A stretch of DNA of 64,000 nt, from NCBI GenBank assembly GCA_017404545.1, contig JAFRCC010000025.1:62001-126000 (forward strand), in the 5' to 3' direction. Below, piece by piece: positions 25,653-34,388 of this stretch (its first letter is position 1; every line of letters begins with the position of its first letter). The DNA comes from Clostridia bacterium (GTDB lineage: Bacteria > Bacillota > Clostridia > TANB77 > CAG-508). Below the pieces are notes generated by a model, which ran no database searches, was not told the DNA's origin, and saw only the letters and a list, made by a program, of their open reading frames with translations. Both the position numbers and the translations under genes were made by a program.

Positions 25653-28268
25653 TTATATCCATTCTCCATATTTTTTTACATAAATCTTTTTAGCAATAAG
25701 AGCTACAAAACAATATAAAATAGGTACTCCAAAAATTACAGTCATATATTTTAAAGGAATTGGAACAAGACCAATTAAATTTCCAAGCCATGTATAAGGA
25801 ATAGCAACTCCAACTATTATTAGAAGTGTTGATGAAAAATATACGAATTTATGAGCGTTACTTTCTATAAATGGTTTCTTTTGAGTCCTAATAATATGCA
25901 TTCCAAATAAATTTGAAACAATACTATATGTGAACCAAATTGTTTGGAATAGGGCAACTTCTCGTAAATCAAACGCAAACCATAAAAATGCAAATACAAT
26001 TAAGTCAAATATTGAACTCAGAGGTCCCATAAATAACATAAAGTTTTTTAAACTTTTTAAATTAAATTTTCTTGGTTTTTTCAAATATTCTTTATCGACA
26101 TTGTCAAAAGGTAAAGTTAATTGACCAAAATCATAAAGTAAACCTTCAACCAATAATTGTATAGGTGTTTCTGGTAAGAAAGGTAGCAGTACACTTGCTA
26201 TTATTACAGACATAACTTCTCCAAAATTAAAGCTTGTTGCCATTTTTATATATTTCATTAAATTTCCAAAAGTTTTTCTTCCTTCAGTTACTCCATCAAG
26301 TAGTACATGCAAATCTTTTTCTAACAATATTATGTCAGCAGATTCTTTGGCAATGTCTACTGCAGTATCAACAGAAATTCCAACATCAGAATTTGTTAAT
26401 GAAGGTGCATCATTAATTCCATCACCCATGTAACCAACAATATTTCCAGATTCTTTTAGCAATCTAACAATTCTAGCTTTTTGAATAGGTGAAAGTTTTA
26501 CAAAAATATTAGTTTTCTTTAATAGTCTAATAACGCCCCTGTCTTCAAGATGTTCAAGCTGACTACCTTCGACAATTGCATCAGAATTAATTCCAACTTT
26601 TTTGCAAATACACTTTGTTACTTCTAAATTATCACCTGTTAATACAATAACTCTAATACCGGATTTGTTGAGCTTTTCAATTGCAGATTTTGCAGACTCC
26701 TTTGGTGGATCTAAAAATCCAATAAAACCAAGAAGAACCATGTCTTTTTCATCGGTAATATCAAATATATCTGTGTTTCTTAAATTATTTTTTTGACAAA
26801 CAGCAATTACTCTTAGTCCATCTTTATTCAAATTCTTAGAGATTTGTTTTATGTTTTCTTTAATTTTATTTGTAATAGGTGAAACTTGACCCTTATAGTC
26901 AACCATAGTGCAAAGTTCAAGTATTTCTTCAACTGCACCTTTTGTAATCATTTGTTTTTTATTTCCGTCAGAAACAATTACAGATAAACGCCTTCTTGTA
27001 AAGTCAAATGGTATCTCATCAATTAATTTATACTTATTAATGTATTCAGACATATTATTTGAAAGAGCTCGGTTAACTACAGCTTCATCAATATTACCAC
27101 GTAATCCTGTTTGAAAATATGAATTTAAAAATGCATGTTTTAATATTCGTAAATCTTCATTACCATTAATATCTAAATATTTTTCTAAAACAATTTTATC
27201 TTCTGTTAGTGTACCAGTTTTATCTGTGCACAATATATTCATGCCACCAAAGCTTTCTATTGAATCAAGTTTTTTTACAATAGTTTTCTTTTTCGACATT
27301 TTTACGGCGCCTTTTGATAAGCTCGAAGATTGGATAACTGGAAGTAGAAGTGGTGTTATGCATATCGCTATTGCAACAGCAAATGTAAATGCTGTTAAAG
27401 GTGCATGTTTCCATACGTTTAGTATGAATACTATTGGTGTTAATACAAGCATAAACTTTATTAACAATTTACTTATTCCTTCAATTCCTTTTTGGAATGA
27501 AGACTTTTGCTTAGTGTTTGATAAAGTTTTTGCAATTTTTCCAAAGTAAGTATTATTAGCTGTTTTTATAACAACACATTTGGCGGAACCGCTTATTACA
27601 TTTGTTCCCATAAAACATATGGTATCTAAATCGGAAATACTAGAAATCTCATCAATTTTTAAATCAGTACGAGCAAGCTTTCTTACAGCATCAGATTCAC
27701 CAGTAAGCGCAGACTGACCTACGTATAAATCTTTTGATTCAATAACTCTTAAATCTGCAGGTACCATGCTTCCAGCAGATAAAATAATTATATCTCCAGG
27801 GGTTACATCCTTTATAGGAACTTCAATTTCTTTTCCATTTCGTACAACAGTAGTGGTTGTAGCAACTAATTCCTTTAATTTTTCAGCAGCTTTATTTGAA
27901 CGAAATTCCTCAAAAAATTCAAGAAGAGTGCTTGCAGTGACAAGAATTGCTATAACAATTATGTTAGCATAACTCGGTGTTTCTGAAAGATAAACATCTG
28001 TATAAAATAGAACAGCAACTATTCCAAGTAATATGCAATTGAATGGACTGAGCAAACTTTCAAAAAGGTAATGATACCATCGTTTAGGCTTACTACTTTT
28101 TACTTCATTTAGTCCGTATTTTTGTTTTCTAAGTTCTGCTTCTTCAGAAGATAAGCCGTTTTTATTAACATTAAATTCTCTTATAAAATCTTCAATAGGC
28201 AACGTACCTTCCTTACCATACATTTTTTGTGCTGTAATTTCTTCTTTATGTATTTTAATATCTGACAT
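25653..28268 (-). CDS. mgtA: Magnesium-translocating P-type ATPase
   Basis: An 871-residue P3B-type ATPase for Mg2+ import. ALTGES (actuator), CTDKTGTLT (phosphorylated Asp), VLTGDN and GYMGDGINDAPSL are all present, with about ten membrane helices. The N-terminal EFNVNKNGLSSEEAELRKQKYGLNE is typical of the group. The second ATG (28268) is preferred because AGGAG directly touches the first. No magnesium riboswitch is seen in the short upstream region. Confidence 0.93.
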   Translation of the reverse strand: MSDIKIHKEEITAQKMYGKEGTLPIEDFIREFNVNKNGLSSEEAELRKQKYGLNEVKSSKPKRWYHYLFESLLSPFNCILLGIVAVLFYTDVYLSETPSYANIIVIAILVTASTLLEFFEEFRSNKAAEKLKELVATTTTVVRNGKEIEVPIKDVTPGDIIILSAGSMVPADLRVIESKDLYVGQSALTGESDAVRKLARTDLKIDEISSISDLDTICFMGTNVISGSAKCVVIKTANNTYFGKIAKTLSNTKQKSSFQKGIEGISKLLIKFMLVLTPIVFILNVWKHAPLTAFTFAVAIAICITPLLLPVIQSSSLSKGAVKMSKKKTIVKKLDSIESFGGMNILCTDKTGTLTEDKIVLEKYLDINGNEDLRILKHAFLNSYFQTGLRGNIDEAVVNRALSNNMSEYINKYKLIDEIPFDFTRRRLSVIVSDGNKKQMITKGAVEEILELCTMVDYKGQVSPITNKIKENIKQISKNLNKDGLRVIAVCQKNNLRNTDIFDITDEKDMVLLGFIGFLDPPKESAKSAIEKLNKSGIRVIVLTGDNLEVTKCICKKVGINSDAIVEGSQLEHLEDRGVIRLLKKTNIFVKLSPIQKARIVRLLKESGNIVGYMGDGINDAPSLTNSDVGISVDTAVDIAKESADIILLEKDLHVLLDGVTEGRKTFGNLMKYIKMATSFNFGEVMSVIIASVLLPFLPETPIQLLVEGLLYDFGQLTLPFDNVDKEYLKKPRKFNLKSLKNFMLFMGPLSSIFDLIVFAFLWFAFDLREVALFQTIWFTYSIVSNLFGMHIIRTQKKPFIESNAHKFVYFSSTLLIIVGVAIPYTWLGNLIGLVPIPLKYMTVIFGVPILYCFVALIAKKIYVKKYGEWI

Positions 28269-28337
28269 TTTATTCATCTCCTATATTCTTTTGTTCCTAA
28301 AGATTATATCACTATTGAAATTTTTTTAATCAAAAAT

Positions 28338-28366
28338 TTGAAAAAAATATAAAAATGTGTTAAAAT
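28338..28366 (+). promoter_or_regulatory. Promoter of the second YqeG-like gene
   Basis: TTGAAA (28338-28343), 17 bases, TAAAAT (28361-28366). It places the start of transcription near 28373, so translation must begin at ATG 28399. Confidence 0.65.
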
Positions 28367-28398
28367 TTTCGTCCATAGACAAAAAGGAAGTGTGTTAT

Positions 28399-28911
28399 AT
28401 GAAACTTATTAGACCAGAGGATATAATAGTAGAAAAATTAGAAGCTCTTATTGGAATTATAATTGCTAAACTTATAGAACCAGATATGAAATTTAAGAAT
28501 GTATTAGAAATAGATGAACATAGGATTAAAGATTTTAAAGAAAATTATGGAATCGAAGGAATTATTTTGGATGTTGATGAGACACTTAGAAATAAAACCG
28601 ATAAGATTCCAGAATGCAATAAGCAATGGATAAATCTTATGAAAAAACATTTTAAGGTTATAATTGTGAGTAATGGAAAGAGCAAAATGCTTGCCGAATA
28701 TTTTTCTTCGATAGGAATTGATTATATATTTTTTGCACATAAACCAGCCAAAAATGGTTTTAATAAAGCGTGTAAAAGCATAGGCGTCAGGCCAGAGAAA
28801 ATTATTGTCATTGGCAATAGTTTATTTGACGATATATATGGAGCTCAGCGTAGTAAGATGAAGGGGGCTCTTATCAAAGAAGTACAAGAAGATGGTGATG
28901 AAAATAGATAA
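28399..28911 (+). CDS. YqeG-like HAD phosphatase, second copy
   Basis: A 170-residue HAD-IIIA protein with motif I LDVDETLRNK, motif II IIVSNGKSKML and late motif IGNSLFDDIYGAQRSKM. An N-terminal extension (MKLIRPEDIIVEKLEALIGI) differs from the copy at 17727. Having two members suggests one has another substrate. ATG 28399 follows AAAGGAAG and lies downstream of the promoter. Confidence 0.8.
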   Translation: MKLIRPEDIIVEKLEALIGIIIAKLIEPDMKFKNVLEIDEHRIKDFKENYGIEGIILDVDETLRNKTDKIPECNKQWINLMKKHFKVIIVSNGKSKMLAEYFSSIGIDYIFFAHKPAKNGFNKACKSIGVRPEKIIVIGNSLFDDIYGAQRSKMKGALIKEVQEDGDENR

Positions 28912-28923
28912 AACAAACATATG

Positions 28924-28952
28924 TTTACAATGAGCCATACCTATGATATAAT
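28924..28952 (+). promoter_or_regulatory. Promoter of the Y-family polymerase operon
   Basis: TTTACA (28924-28929), 17 bases, TATAAT (28947-28952), 25 bases before the ATG. No LexA-type box was recognised by eye. Confidence 0.7.
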
Positions 28953-28976
28953 GCATAAAAGAAGGAGGAAGGCTAT

Positions 28977-30470
28977 ATGTCAACATTTATATGTATTGAT
29001 TTGAAAAGTTTTTATGCATCTGTTGAATGTGTGGAACGTGGCTTAAATCCGCTAACAACGAATTTAGTTGTAGCAGATAGCTCAAGAACGGAAAAAACTA
29101 TCTGCTTAGCAGTAAGTCCATCACTTAAATCTTATGGCATTCCAGGAAGAGCAAGACTATTTGAAGTAGTGCAGAAATTAAAGAATGTAAATATAGAAAG
29201 AATAAGAAGAGCAAGAAACCATAAATTAGTGGGGTCGTCGGTTGATGATATCGAACTTAAAGAAAAATTAGACTATAAAGTGGATTATATAGCAGCGGTA
29301 CCTAGAATGGCTTTATATATGGAGTATAGTAAAAGAATTTATGGAATATATTTAAAATATGTTTCCAAAGATGATATTTATCCATATTCTATTGACGAAA
29401 TTTTTTGTGACATAACTAATTATTTAAGCCTGTATAAAATGACAGCAAGAAATCTTGTAACTAAGATGATACAAGATGTATATAAATCAACAGGAATTAC
29501 TGCAACTGCGGGAATTGGAACTAACATGTATTTATGTAAAATCGCAATGGATATTGTTGCAAAGCATATGCCAGCAAATGAAAATGGTGTTAGAATTGCA
29601 GAACTAGATGAAATGTCTTATAGAAAGCTACTATGGGCACATAAACCATTAACAGATTTTTGGCGTGTAGGTCCTGGTTACAGGAGAAGATTAGAGGCAA
29701 AAGGAATTTATACGATGGGAGATATTGCAAAATGTTCTATTGAAAATGAAGAACTTTTGTATAAACTGTTAGGAGTAAATGCAGAGCTCCTTATTGATCA
29801 TGCCTGGGGGTGGGAACCATGTACACTAAAGGAAGCAAGGGAATATAAACCAAGAACTACTTGTTTAAGCTCTGGGCAAGTATTACACTGTCCATATGAT
29901 TACAAAAAAACAAAATTAATTATAAAAGAAATGGTTGAGGGGTTGTCACTAGATTTATCTAGGAAAGGACTTGTGACTAATCAATTAGTTTTAACAGTTG
30001 GATATGACGTTAATAGTTTGAATCTAGTAGGCGAAGACGGTAAGAAACTGTATAATGGAGAAATAACTATTGATAGATATGGAAGAAAAATACCAAAACA
30101 TGCGCATGGAACTATAAATATAGATCATAAAACTTCTTCTACGAAGATTCTTTCCGATGCAGCAGTTGAATTATTTGAGAGAATAATAAATCCAGATTTA
30201 TTAACAAGGCGATTAAATATAACTGCAAATAATCTTGAGAGCGAAGCAGAAGTAAAAAATAAGGTGGACTATGAGCAAATAAATCTGTTTACTGACTATA
30301 CGGTTGTTGAGTCAAAGAAGAAGAAAGAAGAACAAGAAAAAAAATTACAAAAAGCTGTTTTAGAAATAAAGAAAAAATATGGAAAAAATGCTATCTTAAA
30401 GGGAATGAACTTCGAAGATGGAGGAACGGCCATTGAGCGAAATGGTCAAATTGGAGGTCATAAAGAATAA
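28977..30470 (+). CDS. Y-family DNA polymerase (UmuC/UvrX type)
   Basis: A 497-residue translesion polymerase. The catalytic acidic residues are in ICIDLKSFYASVECV and YSIDEIFCDIT; the helix-hairpin-helix and little-finger regions follow (FWRVGPGYRRRLEAKGI). It is longer than DinB and, like Bacillus UvrX (YqjW), is paired with a YolD-like gene directly behind it. It has its own promoter. The pair is expected to act in bypass of DNA damage. Confidence 0.9.
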   Translation: MSTFICIDLKSFYASVECVERGLNPLTTNLVVADSSRTEKTICLAVSPSLKSYGIPGRARLFEVVQKLKNVNIERIRRARNHKLVGSSVDDIELKEKLDYKVDYIAAVPRMALYMEYSKRIYGIYLKYVSKDDIYPYSIDEIFCDITNYLSLYKMTARNLVTKMIQDVYKSTGITATAGIGTNMYLCKIAMDIVAKHMPANENGVRIAELDEMSYRKLLWAHKPLTDFWRVGPGYRRRLEAKGIYTMGDIAKCSIENEELLYKLLGVNAELLIDHAWGWEPCTLKEAREYKPRTTCLSSGQVLHCPYDYKKTKLIIKEMVEGLSLDLSRKGLVTNQLVLTVGYDVNSLNLVGEDGKKLYNGEITIDRYGRKIPKHAHGTINIDHKTSSTKILSDAAVELFERIINPDLLTRRLNITANNLESEAEVKNKVDYEQINLFTDYTVVESKKKKEEQEKKLQKAVLEIKKKYGKNAILKGMNFEDGGTAIERNGQIGGHKE

Positions 30471-30911
30471 ATGAGAGAGCCTATTGAAAAATATATAGAT
30501 ATTATTAATCTTCCACATCATATTTCTAAGAAACATCCTCAAATGCCAAGGTATGACAGGGCTGCACAGTTCGCACCTTTTGCAGCATTAACTGGGTATG
30601 AGGAAGTTATAGAGGAAGAGGGAAGGCAGACAAATGATAGAATAGAAATTAATGATGAAGCAAAATATATATTAGATATGAAGATGCAGATTCTAATGAA
30701 AAATATAAAAGAAATGCCATTTGTATCTATTACATATTTTATTCCGGATGAAAAAAAATCTGGTGGAGAATATGTTACTTTAGATACTAAAATAAAAAAA
30801 ATTGATATACAAAAACAAGTATTAATAACAGAAGATGGTATTAATATATTAGCAAACGAAATTGTTGATATACAGGGTGATATATTTAAAAACCTAGAAT
30901 TAGATTATTAA
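30471..30911 (+). CDS. YolD-like protein
   Basis: A 146-residue protein with the YolD signature RYDRAAQFAPFAALTGYEE. YolD-like proteins are encoded next to Y-family polymerases and are thought to modulate them. The ATG follows the polymerase stop codon without any gap, so translation is coupled. Confidence 0.9.
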   Translation: MREPIEKYIDIINLPHHISKKHPQMPRYDRAAQFAPFAALTGYEEVIEEEGRQTNDRIEINDEAKYILDMKMQILMKNIKEMPFVSITYFIPDEKKSGGEYVTLDTKIKKIDIQKQVLITEDGINILANEIVDIQGDIFKNLELDY

Positions 30912-30914
30912 ATT

Positions 30915-30944
30915 TTGACATACATTTGCATGCAATGATATAAT
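30915..30944 (+). promoter_or_regulatory. Sigma-A consensus promoter of the cyclophilin gene
   Basis: TTGACA (30915-30920), 18 bases, TATAAT (30939-30944), just downstream of the YolD stop codon. Confidence 0.75.
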
Positions 30945-30965
30945 CTGTGCAAAAGGAGGATACAT

Positions 30966-31832
30966 ATGAAAAAAGTTCAAAAGATTATGCTAATTTTAAT
31001 GGCAATTGTAGCTCTCGTAGTTTTTTCGGGTTGCAGTAATAAAAGTGAGAAAGGTAGCAAAAATAAAACTACAGAAAGCACTTCTAATGTGGAGCAGGGA
31101 AAAATAGTAGATGAGAATAATCCTGTTGCGACGATGGTTGTTGAATATGTAAATGAAAATGGAAATAAAGAGGAAGGAACAATCAAAATTGAATTATATC
31201 CTGATGTTGCTCCTGATACTGTAGCTAATTTTATTAATTTAGCAAACAATAACTTTTACAATGGATTAACATTTCATCGTATAATAGAAAATTTTATGAT
31301 TCAGGGCGGTGATCCAAACGGAAATGGAACTGGAGGCGCTAGCTTGAGTGATCTAAATAAAAATATTAACAAAGGAAGTAGTGAGGACTATAATTATTCA
31401 ATAAAAGGTGAGTTCGCTACAAATAACTTTAGAAACAATATAAAATTTGAAGCGGGAACAATTGCAATGGCCAGATCAGATTATAGCACTTTAGGAATGG
31501 CAGAGGAAGGTTATAATAGTGCATGTTCACAGTTTTTTATAATGAATACAGATGATAAGAGCACAAATTCATACCTGGAAGGAAACTATGCAGCTTTTGG
31601 AAAGGTAATAGAAGGCTACGACGTTGTTACTAAGATATCAAAAACAGAGGTAACTGTAAATGAAAATGGTACTGAGCAATCAGTGCCTAAAGACGCTCCT
31701 GTAATAAAAGAATTATCTGTAGATACAAAAGGAAAAGAATACAAAATTCCAGACACGATAAATGCAGATGAAGTTGCAGAAAAGATTCAAGCCAAATATA
31801 TGGAATTAATTCAACAAAGCTATAATAATTAA
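30966..31832 (+). CDS. Cyclophilin-type peptidyl-prolyl isomerase lipoprotein
   Basis: A 288-residue lipoprotein. The signal peptide ends in the lipobox VFSGC, followed by a Ser/Lys linker and a cyclophilin domain (NFINLANNNFYNGLTFHRII, IQGGDPNGNGTGG, ACSQFFIMN). The isomerase would face the outside of the membrane and help fold secreted proteins. It has a consensus promoter. The C-terminal 30 residues form a helical extension. Confidence 0.93.
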   Translation: MKKVQKIMLILMAIVALVVFSGCSNKSEKGSKNKTTESTSNVEQGKIVDENNPVATMVVEYVNENGNKEEGTIKIELYPDVAPDTVANFINLANNNFYNGLTFHRIIENFMIQGGDPNGNGTGGASLSDLNKNINKGSSEDYNYSIKGEFATNNFRNNIKFEAGTIAMARSDYSTLGMAEEGYNSACSQFFIMNTDDKSTNSYLEGNYAAFGKVIEGYDVVTKISKTEVTVNENGTEQSVPKDAPVIKELSVDTKGKEYKIPDTINADEVAEKIQAKYMELIQQSYNN

Positions 31833-31882
31833 TAATTCAAAGATAATGCTATTTGTTTAAAAAATAGAAAAAGGAGCTGAAT

Positions 31883-32827
31883 ATGGCAAGAGAAGAGATA
31901 AAAAATAAGATAATATCTGTAGAAACAATTATGAAAATAGCAAACTTACTAGAGAATGAAAAATTGCACTATCAAAAATTAGGATTGTACAATCAAAAAT
32001 TTAATTATTATAATAAAAATGAAATAAGTGTGTATGAAGTAAATTCAGATAAAGTAAAATATAATATAAAGCTAAAAAGTGGTGAAAGTGTTGAAAAAGA
32101 AGATTTAGAATGGTTTAAAAATCAGCTAACTGAGAGATATCTATCAGCAATAGATAGTATAACTATTTGGTTTGATTTAAACCTTTGGTCTGAAAGAACA
32201 AATAACAAAGAAGTAAATTATTCAAAAAAATACAAAAGTATTGATGTAAGTGTTAGATTATACGAAAATGAAGCTTCTTTTTCTGTAGATGCAAGCGAGT
32301 TAGAGGATGAGGCGTATAAGTTGCATTCAGATATTGTAAATATACTTAATAGTTGCCCAGATAGATATAACAAAACAATAAAACATAGATTTATTAGAAC
32401 TCAGTGTTTGGCATTAACTATAGGATTTGTAATATCATATATTGCAATTTTTATATTGAAGATGTCTTACAATAATTTGCCAGAGGTGGTTCAAAAAGTA
32501 TTTGATAGTACAATATACTCATATGTAATTTGCTTTTTTATAATTGCTTTTGGTGTTGGAAATATAATAGGGCAAGGTATAATGGCCGGTTTATATAGGG
32601 TTATAGCACCGAAAAAAAAATACTCTCACTATGATGTAAATAGTAAAAAGTCTGTATATGTGGATAATATTACAGAATATATGGAACATGATGAAGTGCA
32701 AATCGGAAAGTATTGTAATAGTATAGCCAGAAGAGCAAAAATAGAGAAAATATTTAAAGTTACTGGAATTATAGTAACTATTCAAATATTTATAACGATA
32801 GTATATTGCTTAATTATAAGAATGTAA
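31883..32827 (+). CDS. Hypothetical membrane protein (314 aa)
   Basis: A protein with a soluble N-terminal half (residues 1-170) and three hydrophobic segments: IGFVISYIAIFILKM, YVICFFIIAFGVGNIIGQG and a last one at the C-terminus (VTGIIVTIQIFITIVYCLII). I do not recognise a family. AAAGGAG stands before the ATG. It is preceded by the cyclophilin gene in the same direction and followed by a terminator. Confidence 0.7.
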   Translation: MAREEIKNKIISVETIMKIANLLENEKLHYQKLGLYNQKFNYYNKNEISVYEVNSDKVKYNIKLKSGESVEKEDLEWFKNQLTERYLSAIDSITIWFDLNLWSERTNNKEVNYSKKYKSIDVSVRLYENEASFSVDASELEDEAYKLHSDIVNILNSCPDRYNKTIKHRFIRTQCLALTIGFVISYIAIFILKMSYNNLPEVVQKVFDSTIYSYVICFFIIAFGVGNIIGQGIMAGLYRVIAPKKKYSHYDVNSKKSVYVDNITEYMEHDEVQIGKYCNSIARRAKIEKIFKVTGIIVTIQIFITIVYCLIIRM

Positions 32828-32853
32828 TAAGAGTAAGCATAAATACAAAGATA

Positions 32854-32875
32854 AAAGACCCTGGTATAAGGGTCT
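32854..32875. terminator. Terminator between convergent genes
   Basis: AAGACCC (32854-32860) pairs with GGGTCTT (32869-32875). The T run is better on the reverse strand (TTTTAT), where it would serve the VirD4-like gene. Confidence 0.7.
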
Positions 32876-32883
32876 TACTTAGT

Positions 32884-34239
32884 TTATTCTACAAAATTAT
32901 TATATAAATTAATGAAATGTTGTCTTTTTATAGAGTCTGGCTCCGAATCAATATCTTTTTTTAGTGCATCTATAAGCTCTTCATTGGTATCTAGTGAATC
33001 CATAAATTTTTGCAATGCCTCTGATGCTGAATCAGAACTAGTATTTGTAGTCTCAGAAGCCTTTTCAACTTCTTCATCTTCAGTTAATTTGGGTTCAATA
33101 GAAGTTTTTACTTGATTCCTATATAAAACGCAGTATGAAAGATTTACAAGAATCTGTTCCATCATATCTCCAATATTGCTATCCGATAAAAGTTTCTGGG
33201 TATATTTTATATTTTTTTCATTATTTGTTTGAAATAATAGGCCATAATGAATATCTTTCATTATTGTTCTAATATCTTTACCATATAATTTAATGGCAGT
33301 TATAAGATTATGAAAATTTAGAATATGTATGTCATTTCTTCTCTCGTAGTTCGTAATAAGTTTGTCAAATCGAGAAATATATCCAACTTTTTCTAATGGG
33401 GCATACAAATAAAAAATTGGTATTGCTTTTTTTGTAACATCAGCTTTGTAGCAGTTGTTTTCAACATACGAACAAAAAAAAGAATCTACTACAGGTTGTC
33501 CAGTAAGCTCCACGAAAATTAATTTTAATTTTCTGTTTGTATACAAAGATTCAATGTTTTCGATAATTGTTGTCCTTGTAACTGCTGTATCAGAGGTTTT
33601 TCCTAAAATATCTGTTAATATAGATAAAGATTGTTTATATTCGTCTTCTTTCATATATTTTAGGTGAAACATTGATGTTTGAATTTTATATGAAGAATCG
33701 ACTTTTCCAAAAATTTTTTTAAAATATTCTAAATCGCTTTGATTTAATTTTCTTAAAATTTTATTTATATAATCAAAAGATTGCTTTTCGTGCGGTGCTT
33801 TTTCTACCAAATATATTATAATTAAATTTAAAATTAAATCTGTATACGAATATAAAAGGTCTACTTCGGTGTGACCCTCATATAAAAATTTTTGAATGGG
33901 AGTGCTATTTCTTAAAACAACATTTACTAAAGCTTGTATTTCATCCTCTCCATTAACGTTATTGAAAACATTAAAAGTATCTGTTAAAGAATATCGCTCT
34001 GTTTGATATCCGTAATTTTGAAATTTATCTTTACATAAATTATAAAGATTATTATTCTGATCAAATATTACATAGGAACCAAGTTTTCTCTTTATGTTTG
34101 GCGATAAAAAATTTGAGAAAATACTTTGAATATCATCGCTTACAGTGAAAATATTTGTATTATAACTCATAAAATCCTTATTATCAGCATCTATGTTTTG
34201 TGCTAAACCGATATTTTTATTCATATTATAAAAATTCAT
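32884..34239 (-). CDS. VirD4/TraG-like protein without Walker A motif
   Basis: A 451-residue protein. The segment GSYVIFDQNNNLYNLCKDKF, followed by a GYQTERYSL strand, has the shape of the conserved VVTDPKGELY...GY-V region of VirD4/TraG coupling proteins. A later part, AIPIFYLYAPLEKVGYI, stands where these have the Walker B and 'DE-F-N-G' region. No Walker A (GxxGxGKT/S) is present and the acidic Walker B residues are lost. It would therefore be a non-catalytic relative. It lies outside the conjugative element, alone and convergent to its neighbours. The likeness is by eye and uncertain. Confidence 0.4.
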   Translation of the reverse strand: MNFYNMNKNIGLAQNIDADNKDFMSYNTNIFTVSDDIQSIFSNFLSPNIKRKLGSYVIFDQNNNLYNLCKDKFQNYGYQTERYSLTDTFNVFNNVNGEDEIQALVNVVLRNSTPIQKFLYEGHTEVDLLYSYTDLILNLIIIYLVEKAPHEKQSFDYINKILRKLNQSDLEYFKKIFGKVDSSYKIQTSMFHLKYMKEDEYKQSLSILTDILGKTSDTAVTRTTIIENIESLYTNRKLKLIFVELTGQPVVDSFFCSYVENNCYKADVTKKAIPIFYLYAPLEKVGYISRFDKLITNYERRNDIHILNFHNLITAIKLYGKDIRTIMKDIHYGLLFQTNNEKNIKYTQKLLSDSNIGDMMEQILVNLSYCVLYRNQVKTSIEPKLTEDEEVEKASETTNTSSDSASEALQKFMDSLDTNEELIDALKKDIDSEPDSIKRQHFINLYNNFVE

Positions 34240-34388
34240 AAAAATTTTCCCCTTTGTATAATATCTGCAAATATAATATCATAAAAAATTTTTAGCAACA
34301 ATAATGTCAGTGTAATATAAATAATATTTAGGCATAAATAGTGTATTCATTGAATATATTCTTATAAAAATACTAAGGAGGATAAGCT

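Noticed and set aside
28278..28356. Magnesium riboswitch ahead of mgtA
   Set aside because: The space between the divergent genes is too short and shows none of the conserved helices.
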